Of a DNA stretch of 64,000 nt, positions 41,875 through 49,644 are shown in pieces. How positions within the stretch are numbered: position 1 is the first letter of the stretch; every line of letters starts with the position of its first letter. The DNA is taken from NCBI RefSeq assembly GCF_009727155.1, contig NZ_WNWM01000002.1, positions 2,356,001 through 2,420,000 on the forward strand, read 5' to 3'. The DNA is from Pseudoduganella dura. Its GTDB lineage: Bacteria > Pseudomonadota > Gammaproteobacteria > Burkholderiales > Burkholderiaceae_D. The notes under the pieces were generated by a model. That model was given only the letters and a program-made list of their open reading frames with translations, searched no databases and was not told where the DNA came from. The translations under genes and the position numbers were made by a program.

Positions 41875-42894
41875 CTACACCAGGCTGCGCAGGGCGCCTT
41901 CCAGCTGCGGATAACGGAACCGGAAGCCCTTGCGCAGCAGCCTGGCCGGCACCACGTTCTGGCCTTCCAGCAGTAGGTCCGCCTGCTCGCCCAGCAGCAG
42001 CCGCACGGGCCAGGCCGGTGTCGGTAACCATGCGGGCCGATGCAGCAGCCTGGCCGCGGTGCCGATGAATTCGCGCTGCGTCACGACCTGCGGCGCGGTG
42101 AAATTCCAGGCGCCCTGCACGCCCGCTTGGTGCACGCCCGCTTGCAAGCCCGCAGGCTGCACGCCAGACTCCTCGCCCATCGCTTCGCTGCGCGCCGCCA
42201 GCCACGCGTGGCCCCGCAACAGATCTTCGATGTGGATCCACGACAGCCTTTGGCACCCGCCGCCCATCGGCCCGCCAACGCCCAGCTTCACAGGCAGCAG
42301 CATCGGCGGCAACGCGCCCCCATCGCCCAGCACCAGGCCGAAGCGGGTCGTCGCCACCTGCACGCCATGCTGCGCGGCGCGCTGCGCCGCCGCTTCCCAC
42401 TCCTGGCACAGCTGCGACATGAAAACCGGTTGCGGCGGGCTGTCTTCCGTCAGCGGCGCCGCCCCATCCTGCGGCTGCACGCCGTAGTACCCGATGGCGG
42501 ACGCGGACACCAGCAGCCGCGGCTTGTGCCGCGCCCTGGCGATCCAGTCCACCACGCGCCGCGTCAGCGCCACCCGGCTGGCGCGCAGCGCGGCCTTGCG
42601 CTTGTCCGTCCAGCGCGGGCCGAGAATGCGTGCGCCCGCCAGGTTGACGACGATGTCGATCTTCTCCGTGTCCGGCAGCTCGTCCATCGTCATCACGCAG
42701 CGCACGGCGCCGCCCGCATTTCCCAGGGTGCGCGCGGCCCGCGCCGTGTCGCGCGTCATCGCGATCACGCGCTGGCCATCGGCCAGCAGTGCCGCCACCA
42801 GCCGGCGGCCGACGAAGCCGGTGGCACCGGTGACGAGCACCGTCTGGCCCGGCGTGCCGAAATGGAGGGGTTCAGCGGTCTTCGGTGTGCTCAT
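41875..42894 (-). CDS. SDR39U1 family epimerase (TIGR01777)
   Basis: 339 residues. The extended short-chain dehydrogenase fold shows the NAD(P) motif TGATGFVGRRL (about 22-32), NLAGA, and the family signatures SASAIGYYG and RFGLVLGDGGALP. The biological substrate of this family (YfcH/SDR39U1) is not known. Residues about 240-262 (GVQPAGLQAGVHQAGVQG) are a repeat insertion encoded by a 15-bp tandem repeat. It is preceded by a GbsR-type regulator gene six bases upstream, so the two form an operon. Confidence 0.88.
   Translation of the reverse strand: MSTPKTAEPLHFGTPGQTVLVTGATGFVGRRLVAALLADGQRVIAMTRDTARAARTLGNAGGAVRCVMTMDELPDTEKIDIVVNLAGARILGPRWTDKRKAALRASRVALTRRVVDWIARARHKPRLLVSASAIGYYGVQPQDGAAPLTEDSPPQPVFMSQLCQEWEAAAQRAAQHGVQVATTRFGLVLGDGGALPPMLLPVKLGVGGPMGGGCQRLSWIHIEDLLRGHAWLAARSEAMGEESGVQPAGLQAGVHQAGVQGAWNFTAPQVVTQREFIGTAARLLHRPAWLPTPAWPVRLLLGEQADLLLEGQNVVPARLLRKGFRFRYPQLEGALRSLV
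42116..42172. repeat. In-frame 15-bp tandem repeat inside the epimerase gene
   Basis: TGCACGCCCGCTTGG and TGCACGCCCGCTTGC are adjacent near-identical 15-base units, then a diverged 12-base unit and a fourth diverged unit. Each full unit encodes five residues (pattern A-G-V-x-Q), so copy changes would keep the frame. Confidence 0.75.
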
Positions 42895-42900
42895 GATCGG

Positions 42901-43422
42901 TCATCCAAGTAGTTTGGCCACCTTGCCGCCCATTTTCAGGAAGCGCTTGAGCGTGACGGGCGGCATGTGCTTGTAGTCGTCATAGCTGTCGGCCAGCATT
43001 TCCAGGAAATCGAGCACGTGCGCCATCTTCTCGCGCGTGGCCGGCTGCATGCCGCGGTCCTCCTCGGCCTCGATGGCGCACTGGCGCAGCACGGACAGCG
43101 TGGGATCGATCTCGCGCCGTTTCCGTTCCTCGACGATCACGCGGAAGATCTCCCACACATCCTGCAGCGCCACGAAGTGATCGCGGCGGTCGCCCATCAC
43201 GTGCGCCACCTTGACCAGGCCCCAGCTTTGCAGCTCCTTCAGGCTGTTGCTGACGTTCGAGCGGGCCACGGCCAGCGTTTCGACGATCTGCTCGGCGTTC
43301 AGGGGCTCGTTGGCCAGGAACAGCAGCGCGTGGATCTGCGCCACGGTGCGGTTGACGCCCCAGCGCGTGCCCATCTCGCCCCAGTGGAGAATGTATTTCT
43401 GTTCGGTCGGACTCAGGGTCAT
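42901..43422 (-). CDS. GbsR/MarR-type transcriptional regulator
   Basis: 173 residues of the GbsR branch of MarR-like regulators. The winged helix covers about residues 25-85 (NRTVAQIHALLFLANEPLNA, VARSNVSNSLKELQSWGLV, HVMGDRRDHF), followed by a helical dimer region. It probably binds a small ligand and represses its own operon, which includes the SDR39U1 epimerase six bases downstream. A dyad just upstream of the start is a likely operator. Start ATG with GAGAAT ahead of it. Confidence 0.88.
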   Translation of the reverse strand: MTLSPTEQKYILHWGEMGTRWGVNRTVAQIHALLFLANEPLNAEQIVETLAVARSNVSNSLKELQSWGLVKVAHVMGDRRDHFVALQDVWEIFRVIVEERKRREIDPTLSVLRQCAIEAEEDRGMQPATREKMAHVLDFLEMLADSYDDYKHMPPVTLKRFLKMGGKVAKLLG

Positions 43423-43434
43423 GAAATTCTCTTG

Positions 43435-43452
43435 TTTCTGTTGTTACAGAAA
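43435..43452. promoter_or_regulatory. Probable autoregulatory operator of the GbsR-type gene
   Basis: TTTCTGT-TGTT-ACAGAAA, a perfect 7-bp inverted repeat with a four-base spacer, ending 13 bases before the regulator start codon. It is AT-rich against a GC-rich background and in the expected place for a self-repressing MarR-like protein. Confidence 0.6.
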
Positions 43453-43534
43453 TTAGAGATCAAATTGAGGTATCTGTCAAACGATTTCGCCAGCAACGGG
43501 ACCGGTCCAGCTTCGAGCCGCCCGGCTCCAAAAA

Positions 43535-43563
43535 CGAAAAGCCGCGCAGTGCGCGGCTTTTCG
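43535..43563. terminator. Terminator after mksB
   Basis: Perfect 14-bp stem (CGAAAAGCCGCGCA paired with TGCGCGGCTTTTCG) with a one-base centre. On the minus strand it is followed by TTTTTGG, 18 bases past the mksB stop. Confidence 0.85.
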
Positions 43564-43580
43564 TTGGCGAAAGCAGCCGG

Positions 43581-46418
43581 TCAGGCGGCCTTGGCGGCAT
43601 CGGCCGCCTCCTCCTTGCGCCGCTGCAGCACGAAGATCGGCTGCGCCCACGGCGTATCCTTCTTTTTCTTGCTCGTGATGAGCGTGAGTTCGGAAGGATC
43701 GTAGACGTCCGTATTGTGCGTCAGCGGCGTCGTCATCAGGTACTGGGCATCGGTGTTCTTCAGGAACTCGCCGACCAGCTGGATGTTGCGGATGTCCAGG
43801 TGGGCGAACGGTTCGTCGATGAACACGAAGCCGCCGGAGCCTTCGTCGGATTTCAGCAGGCCGATCAGCAGCACCAGCGACTTCATCACCTGCTGGCCGC
43901 CGGAAGCCTCGCCGTCGTTCATGCCGATCACGCCCTTGCCGTCGAACTTGAAGCGCACGTGCAGGCCGGCCTGCGCCAGCAGCAGGTCGTCGTTCTCCAG
44001 CTTGACGGGGTCGGCGCTGACTTCGATCTTGGCCAGTTCGCCCAGCTCCCGGATGTTCTTCGTGTACTGCTTGATCGTGTAGCGCAGCCGGTCCATGTAG
44101 GCGCCGCGGGCGTTGCCGGTCGCCTCGATCGCGCGGTTGTTCTGGTAGCGGCGCTCTTCCGTTTCGCTCTTGCGGCTCGACAGCTGCTCGTTCAGGCGGG
44201 CGTACTGGTCGATCACGGTGGCATCGAGTTCCCAGTCGTCGCGCGCCAGGCTGGCCTGCAGGCTGGCGATGCGCAGGTCGACCTGGTGCGCATTGACGTG
44301 CTGTGCCACCAGTGCCTGGCGGCGGGCGGGACGGCGCCATCCGGCCGGCAGGTGGCGCCACTGGCGGCGCAGCGCCAGCAGCGCGCGGGCGTGGTCGGAG
44401 CGCTGGTCGAGCTGGCGCTTGTAGTTCAGGCGCATGCCGGCTTCCGCTTCGGACAGCGCCATGCGCGCGCCATTCCACGCGCCATCGGCACGGGTGCGCG
44501 CCACCGTGGCGCTCTTCATCAGGCCCTGCAGCTCGCCGAGGCGCGAGCCCACTTCGAGGCGTTCGGCGCGCAGCGGCACCGAGGCGCGGGCGGCTTCGTC
44601 GAATTCATCGGCGCGTGCCGAGAGTTCCTTCACCGCGTCCACGCCGGCCACGCGGGCCTTCAGCGCGCTGGTTTCGGAAACGAGCCGGCTGATCTGCAGC
44701 GTGAACTTGTCTTCTTCCGCTTCCAGCGACGGCAGGTTGCGGGCGATCGCTTCCTGGCGCTGCGTGCGGCCGGCGGAACCGAAGCGGTAGCGCGACACTT
44801 CCACGAACAGCGAACGGCCGCCGCGGCGTTCCTTGTGATACGCATCCGGCGTGATCCATTCCTCGATGTTGCCGAGTTTGGCGCCCTGCTCCACGGAGTC
44901 GACGCGCGTGATGCGCGACAGCTGTTCGATCAGCCATTCCGGCGCGCGCGCCGTGAAGCGCACCACCGACAGCAGGCTCTCGTTCTTCGGCTCGTGCGCC
45001 TTCACGCATTCGGGCACGATGAAGTGGCGATAGCGCTCCTTCTCCGCGAGGCGGTAGGCGGCGGCCGCATCGGAACCATTTTCGAGCAGCACCACGGAGG
45101 CGTAGCCGCCCAGCACGCCCTCGACGGCACCCTGCCACTTCGGATCGGTGACTTCCACGATATCGGACAGCATCGCGTGCGGGATGTTCGCATCGCGCAG
45201 CACGCGGCGCATCTGCCGCACGTTGTCCGGCTCCGGCATCGCGGTCTTGCCCTGCAGCGCGGCGATCGTAGCCTTGTCGGTGGCGATGCGGGTCGACACG
45301 GTATCGCGCGCGGCGCGCAGGCGCGCCAGTTCCGCTTCCTTCTCTTCGAGCTGCTTGGCCACGTCGGCGATATCGGCGCCCGCTTCGGCGGCGAGCTTTT
45401 GCAGGCGCGACTTCTGTTCGATCAGGCTGTCCAGCGGTTTCAGCCTGGCGTTCAGCGCCGACAGGCGGGTCTGCAGCACCGTCGATTCCTGCTCCAGCAC
45501 CGTTTCCTGCTGCTGCGCTCCCTGCAGCAGCAATGCCTGCCGCTCGACTTCGCGGCGGCGCTCGGCGATCTGCTGGTCCACCTGCGCCAGCGGCTTCTTC
45601 CCCTCGCGCAGCTGGCGGCCGACATTGGCCGCCTTCTCCCGCGCCTCGTGGTATTCGAGCGACGGCAGCACTTCTTCCTGCAGGTTGCGGCGCTCCTTGT
45701 GCAGCGTTTCCCACTGGTGGTAGTTGGCCACGCGCAGGCGCAGGCCCTCCAGGTTGGCGCGCGAGCCTTCCAGCTCCGCCTCGAAGCGCTTCAACTCTTC
45801 CTCGGTGTCGCGCTGGTGGCGCTTCGCCTCGTCGTAGGCATCGAGCACTTCCTTGTCGCCGAACACCTGGAATACCAGGTCCAGCAACTGGCGCGGCGCG
45901 TATTCGCACAGCTTGTCGGTTTCGCCCTGCTCCAGCGCCAGCACCTTCGCCATCGCCGGCGACAGGCCCGCATTCGCCAGGCGTTTCCGGTAGTTCTCCA
46001 CGCCGAGCCAGTCGTTCGCTTCCGTCACTTCCTCGATCTCGACGTTCCCCGGACGCATCAGGTACTGGCGCTTCCAGTCGCCGCCGTTCTTCTGGATCTG
46101 GCAGAACAGCGTCACTTCATCTTCGGAAAAGAAGCCGCTGGAACGGAACGGGCGGTTCGACAGTTGCCGGCCGGTCGCCTTGTTGTCGACCACGGCGCGC
46201 AGCCAGGCGTTCTGCTGGCCCGAGTGCCGCGCATAGTGCTTGTAGGTACGGCCCATCGAGCAATCGAGGCCGAACAGCGTGCGCAACGCATCGAGCAGCG
46301 TGGTCTTGCCGGAGCCGTTCTGGCCGGCGATCGTGATGATCTTGGCGTCGAGCGGAATGTTCTTGATGCGCTGCCAGTAGTCCCAGTGGACCAGCTCCAG
46401 CGATTTGATGTGAAACAT
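43581..46418 (-). CDS. mksB: SMC-like condensin ATPase MksB
   Basis: 945 residues. The ABC ATPase head is split: Walker A GQNGSGKTT (32-40) at the N-terminus, signature SGGQQVMKSLVLLIGL and Walker B GGFVFIDEPFAHLD near the C-terminus. Between them run two long coiled coils (about 200-385 and 560-800) around a hinge-like domain (about 410-540, VEGVLGGYASVVLLENG). Length is right for MksB and shorter than MukB or most JetC proteins. It is the third gene of an mksF-mksE-mksB operon, three bases after mksE. Such complexes compact chromosomes or, with a JetD/MksG nuclease, cleave plasmids; no nuclease gene is adjacent here. Confidence 0.82.
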   Translation of the reverse strand: MFHIKSLELVHWDYWQRIKNIPLDAKIITIAGQNGSGKTTLLDALRTLFGLDCSMGRTYKHYARHSGQQNAWLRAVVDNKATGRQLSNRPFRSSGFFSEDEVTLFCQIQKNGGDWKRQYLMRPGNVEIEEVTEANDWLGVENYRKRLANAGLSPAMAKVLALEQGETDKLCEYAPRQLLDLVFQVFGDKEVLDAYDEAKRHQRDTEEELKRFEAELEGSRANLEGLRLRVANYHQWETLHKERRNLQEEVLPSLEYHEAREKAANVGRQLREGKKPLAQVDQQIAERRREVERQALLLQGAQQQETVLEQESTVLQTRLSALNARLKPLDSLIEQKSRLQKLAAEAGADIADVAKQLEEKEAELARLRAARDTVSTRIATDKATIAALQGKTAMPEPDNVRQMRRVLRDANIPHAMLSDIVEVTDPKWQGAVEGVLGGYASVVLLENGSDAAAAYRLAEKERYRHFIVPECVKAHEPKNESLLSVVRFTARAPEWLIEQLSRITRVDSVEQGAKLGNIEEWITPDAYHKERRGGRSLFVEVSRYRFGSAGRTQRQEAIARNLPSLEAEEDKFTLQISRLVSETSALKARVAGVDAVKELSARADEFDEAARASVPLRAERLEVGSRLGELQGLMKSATVARTRADGAWNGARMALSEAEAGMRLNYKRQLDQRSDHARALLALRRQWRHLPAGWRRPARRQALVAQHVNAHQVDLRIASLQASLARDDWELDATVIDQYARLNEQLSSRKSETEERRYQNNRAIEATGNARGAYMDRLRYTIKQYTKNIRELGELAKIEVSADPVKLENDDLLLAQAGLHVRFKFDGKGVIGMNDGEASGGQQVMKSLVLLIGLLKSDEGSGGFVFIDEPFAHLDIRNIQLVGEFLKNTDAQYLMTTPLTHNTDVYDPSELTLITSKKKKDTPWAQPIFVLQRRKEEAADAAKAA

Positions 46419-46421
46419 GCG

Positions 46422-47192
46422 TCAGCTCCGGTTCTCGGGTTCGTTGGCGGAAGGCGATGCCAGGCCGGCGTCGCGGATCGCCGCTTCCACTTCGTCGATG
46501 ACCGTGTCGTCGACCGGCGTGTCGTTGGCCGCGGCGAGCACGGCGCGCGGAATGTGCACCACCTGCGCCGGCGCGCGCTTGAACACGTCCGCCAGGGCGC
46601 CGCTGATGATGCGCTCCTTCAGCAGGTCGGTATCCATCAGCAGGTCCAGCAGCGGGCCCTCGACGAGGATGTCGCCGCGCCGCTCGATGAAGCCCAGCTT
46701 CGAGAGGATGCCCAGGTTCATGTCCATGCGCGTCTTCTTGCCCAGCTTGTCGCCGAAGTCGGCCAGCAGCGCCTTGTACGGAATGCCGATCGACGTGTCT
46801 TCCGCGCGCGGCACCGGTTTTTCGCTGCCGAACATGTCGTCCTGGTTGTCGTCCGCGTGCTGGTGCGTTTCCTGCCGTTCGCGCTTGGGCAGGATGATCA
46901 GAGCCCACAGCACCACCAGCAGCGCCACGCCGTCGCGGGCCAGGCCGAAGTTGTTGTTCTGCCACGTGTCGCGCGCGCCGAAGATCTTCGGCTCGATAGC
47001 GCGGTGCAGCGCCAGCGTCACATGGTCCGCATACACGTTGTCCAGCAGCTTCAGGCCGGTGGCGAGCAGGCGCGCATCCACCTCCTGGCGGAACAGTTCG
47101 TCGGAGAGCGCGCGTTTCACCAGCTTGTCGTCGCGGCGCAGCGTCTGATGCGTCAGCAGGCGCGCGATCAGGATTTGGGAATCGTCATTCAT
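46422..47192 (-). CDS. mksE: Condensin accessory (kite) subunit MksE
   Basis: 256 residues. The layout fits MksE/JetB: paired winged-helix domains that bind the kleisin, with IGIPYKALLADFGDKLG and LGILSKLGFIERRGDILVEGPLLDLL as the likely second wing. A short hydrophobic helix (about 87-103, DGVALLVVLWALIILPK) precedes a polar loop (ETHQHADDNQDD). It lies between the kleisin and SMC genes, the conserved order. The 73-base gap before it is filled by a 14-bp tandem repeat. No catalytic motif is expected. Confidence 0.75.
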   Translation of the reverse strand: MNDDSQILIARLLTHQTLRRDDKLVKRALSDELFRQEVDARLLATGLKLLDNVYADHVTLALHRAIEPKIFGARDTWQNNNFGLARDGVALLVVLWALIILPKRERQETHQHADDNQDDMFGSEKPVPRAEDTSIGIPYKALLADFGDKLGKKTRMDMNLGILSKLGFIERRGDILVEGPLLDLLMDTDLLKERIISGALADVFKRAPAQVVHIPRAVLAAANDTPVDDTVIDEVEAAIRDAGLASPSANEPENRS

Positions 47193-47198
47193 CGTTTA

Positions 47199-47274
47199 AT
47201 TCGCATGATTCAATTGCATGATTCAGCTTGCATGAGTCCAATTCGCATGGGTCGGTTCGCATGGGTCAGTTCGC
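47199..47274. repeat. 14-bp tandem repeat filling the mksF-mksE junction
   Basis: About five units of 13-15 bases with the shared core TTCGCATGRKTCA, and a partial sixth. The mksF stop codon (47266-47268) lies inside the fifth unit. Each unit contains CATG, so on the coding strand several ATGs appear just ahead of the mksE start. Confidence 0.85.
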
Positions 47275-48639
47275 GGCCTTGCCGTTGTCGTTCAAATCGA
47301 GGGAGAGGTTGGCCAGCGTCATGGCGGCCACTTCCATGTCCTCCAGCTGCACCATCATGTCGGTGGGCGCGAACTGCAGCGGCAGGCGCGCCAGCTCGGC
47401 GGTCGCGCCCTGCAGGCTGGCCTCGCCCTCGTCGCCGAGCAGCGGCAGCATCGACGCGCGGTACGACGCCACCGCGAAACTGGCCGGCAGCAGCGCCTCG
47501 TGCGCCTGGATGGCCTTCGGCGATTCGGAAGCGATGCTGGGGAAGTTGTTCAGCGTGGCGAAATCCGACAGGCGCGCCAGCCAGTCGTCCAGCTCGCGCT
47601 GCATCACCTGGTCTTCATTGACCGTCAGCGGCGCGTTCTCGCCGGTCGGCAGGCCGGAGACGGCGGTGGCCACGCGCTCGGTCAGCAATTCGGTTTCGGC
47701 CACGTCGATCATTTCGGCCGGCGTGATGAACAGCGGCTTGACCGGCTGCTCGATGGCGTCCTCGGCCAGCGAGGCCAGGTCCTGGTGCGCCAGCAGCCAG
47801 CGCTTGATGTCGGTCGTGGACAGGCCGGACTGCCCCAGGTGCACGCGCTGGCGCTCGATCTGGTTCAGCGCCCGCGAGAACATGCCCTGCATGTTCAGCA
47901 GCGAGCTTTGGGCGCGGCCGATCGCCTGGGCGGCGCGCTGGGTGGCCGCATCGGCGTTCTCGTCGCTGGTGATCGCGCGCAGGATCTCGGATCCCTTTTC
48001 CACCCAGTCGCACGCGGTGTGCCACTTGGCCTGCGATTCGCGCAGCTGGAATTCGGAGCCGGAGGCGATCGCGTCGCGGAATTCCTCGGTCAGGTCGGTC
48101 AGGCGGCCCAGCAGGTGCTGCAGCTGTTCGGTGGTGACACCGCCCACCGCCTGCGCGCCGGCCACCTGCGACAGCAGGAAGCTCATGCCGGCGTCGTCCT
48201 CCTGCTGGCCCAGGCCGAGCAGGCTGTCGATCGACGACAGCACGTTGCGCGCCATCGGCGTCACGCGGTAGACGCCCTGCTGCGCGTCCCAGGCCAGCAA
48301 TTGGTTGGTACGCAGGCGCATCAGCACCGTTTCCAGGCTTTCCGGCAGCAGGTAAGCCAGGCGGGTGTTGATATCGGCGCGCGAGAAGGCGGTGGACACC
48401 GTGTCGTTGGCCAGCTCGCGCAGCACCAGCAGGCGCACCAGCACGCTTTCGAAGCCGCCGTGGAACAGCGCGGTAAATACCTGCAGCAGCGGCTGTGCGC
48501 GCTTCAGGTGGAAAACCTGCTCGATCTCGTCGACGGAAACGTGCGGCTGGAAGTGGGCCTGCAGTGCCTGTTCCTGCTCGCTGGAATTGTGTTCGGCAGC
48601 CGTGGCTGCGCTGGCTGTCGCATTTGCGGTATTACTCAT
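47266..48639 (-). CDS. mksF: Kleisin-like condensin subunit MksF
   Basis: 457 residues from the ATG at 48639 (MSNTANATASA), which has GGAGC upstream; a frame reaching 48735 lacks support. The N-terminal winged helix (about 30-125: VDEIEQVFHLKRAQPLLQVF, FSRADINTRLAYLLPESLETV, QGVYRVTPMA) and central helical bundle match MksF/JetA-type kleisins. It bridges the two MksB heads and binds MksE. First gene of the operon. About 30 residues at the start are low in complexity. Assignment rests on size, domain pattern and gene order together. Confidence 0.75.
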   Translation of the reverse strand: MSNTANATASAATAAEHNSSEQEQALQAHFQPHVSVDEIEQVFHLKRAQPLLQVFTALFHGGFESVLVRLLVLRELANDTVSTAFSRADINTRLAYLLPESLETVLMRLRTNQLLAWDAQQGVYRVTPMARNVLSSIDSLLGLGQQEDDAGMSFLLSQVAGAQAVGGVTTEQLQHLLGRLTDLTEEFRDAIASGSEFQLRESQAKWHTACDWVEKGSEILRAITSDENADAATQRAAQAIGRAQSSLLNMQGMFSRALNQIERQRVHLGQSGLSTTDIKRWLLAHQDLASLAEDAIEQPVKPLFITPAEMIDVAETELLTERVATAVSGLPTGENAPLTVNEDQVMQRELDDWLARLSDFATLNNFPSIASESPKAIQAHEALLPASFAVASYRASMLPLLGDEGEASLQGATAELARLPLQFAPTDMMVQLEDMEVAAMTLANLSLDLNDNGKAAN

Positions 48640-48750
48640 CGCGCTCCGGGGTTCTGGGCGGCCTGAAAAGCTCGTGGGCTCAGGCGGGGACGTGAGTATA
48701 CCAGTTCCGGCCAGCAAAACCGCGGTTGCTGGCACTCTGGGAGCCGCGCA

Positions 48751-48816
48751 AAAAATGGGGACGGACCCTGTTTTTCAGGAAATATTTCTTATAAAACAGG
48801 GTCCGTCCCTATTTTT
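48751..48816. repeat. REP-like hairpin of the GGGACGGACCC family
   Basis: Arms of 24 bases (48751-48774 and 48793-48816), from AAAAATGGGGACGGACCC to its complement, with one mismatch and an 18-base AT-rich loop. The inner 17 bases pair perfectly (GGGACGGACCCTGTTTT). It is in the gap between the mksF start and the DUF3108 gene end. Confidence 0.85.
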
Positions 48817-48851
48817 CCTTTATCCGAGGCAGGTAGCGGCGGCGAAATCAT

Positions 48852-48864
48852 GGTGTCGGACACC
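48852..48864. repeat. Half-element GGTGTCGGACACC
   Basis: One 13-bp palindrome identical to the right arm at 32377-32389, seven bases from the DUF3108 stop codon, without a partner arm. Confidence 0.7.
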
Positions 48865-48871
48865 GCTGTCA

Positions 48872-49633
48872 TTACTGCTTCCTGTTTACCTTGTCGAGCA
48901 GTTGCTCGAAAGAATCTCCATCGTCTTCCTGGAACACGAGGCGCACCGGATACCATTCGAGCGACGGGGCCAGCCACAGGTCCACCTGCTGGCCCTTGCC
49001 CTTCGGCGACGCCTTGCTGAAATGGACGGCCTTCAGGTCGCCGGCGCCGGTCTTGACGGTCTCGGTGCCGACGACCTTGAAACTCCAGGTTTCGGCGCTG
49101 CGCCGGCCGATCACGTAGAACTTCCACTCCGAGCCGGGAACGAATTTCTGCGGCGCGGCGCGCGCCACGGCGGCCAGTTGCCAGGGCGCGCTGCTGCGAT
49201 CCTGTTCGCCGCCATGGATCGGCACCGTGTTGTCGCTGTCGGCCAGGTCGATGGTCCTGGTGTCGCGCCTGAACGTGGTGGTGCCGGCCTCCTTGCGGAG
49301 GCGCTTCTCGTGATACGTGTCCGGCGCCAGGCCAAAGGCGTCCACTGCGCCTTCGCTGCGGTATTCGAGCACCTTGCCGAAGAGGGCCGAGCGGGCTTCC
49401 GTCACGAGCGAATACTTGCCGCCGCCCTGCTGCCACGTGATGGTGCCGTTGCCGGCGAGCGGGATGCCGTGGTTGCTGGCCTTGATCGCATAGGTCAGTT
49501 CCGCCGAAGGCGGCAGGTCGAACGCCCGCTTCACGCTCGGATGGTCTTCCTGGGCGGCGGCCGGGCCGGCCGCGGCGAACAGGGCCGCCAGGGCGGCCCA
49601 TTGCAGGGTCTTTTTGCGCAGGGTGCTTTTCAT
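48872..49633 (-). CDS. Exported DUF3108 protein
   Basis: 253 residues with a signal peptide (MKSTLRKKTLQWAALAALFAA... cleaving after AAA near residue 27). The DUF3108 body runs from PPSAELTYAIKASNHGIPLAG to WLAPSLEWYPVRLVF near the C-terminus. The family is periplasmic, of unknown role. Its start ATG follows AAAGGAAACACG. It lies 11 bases after a second DUF3108 gene, so the two are an operon of diverged paralogues. A longer open frame upstream is a shadow of that neighbour. Confidence 0.88.
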   Translation of the reverse strand: MKSTLRKKTLQWAALAALFAAAGPAAAQEDHPSVKRAFDLPPSAELTYAIKASNHGIPLAGNGTITWQQGGGKYSLVTEARSALFGKVLEYRSEGAVDAFGLAPDTYHEKRLRKEAGTTTFRRDTRTIDLADSDNTVPIHGGEQDRSSAPWQLAAVARAAPQKFVPGSEWKFYVIGRRSAETWSFKVVGTETVKTGAGDLKAVHFSKASPKGKGQQVDLWLAPSLEWYPVRLVFQEDDGDSFEQLLDKVNRKQ

Positions 49634-49644
49634 CGTGTTTCCTT

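Noticed and set aside
43477..44478. Possible JetD/nuclease gene downstream of mksB
   Set aside because: Open frames here are shadows of mksB; no topoisomerase VI-like motifs were seen.
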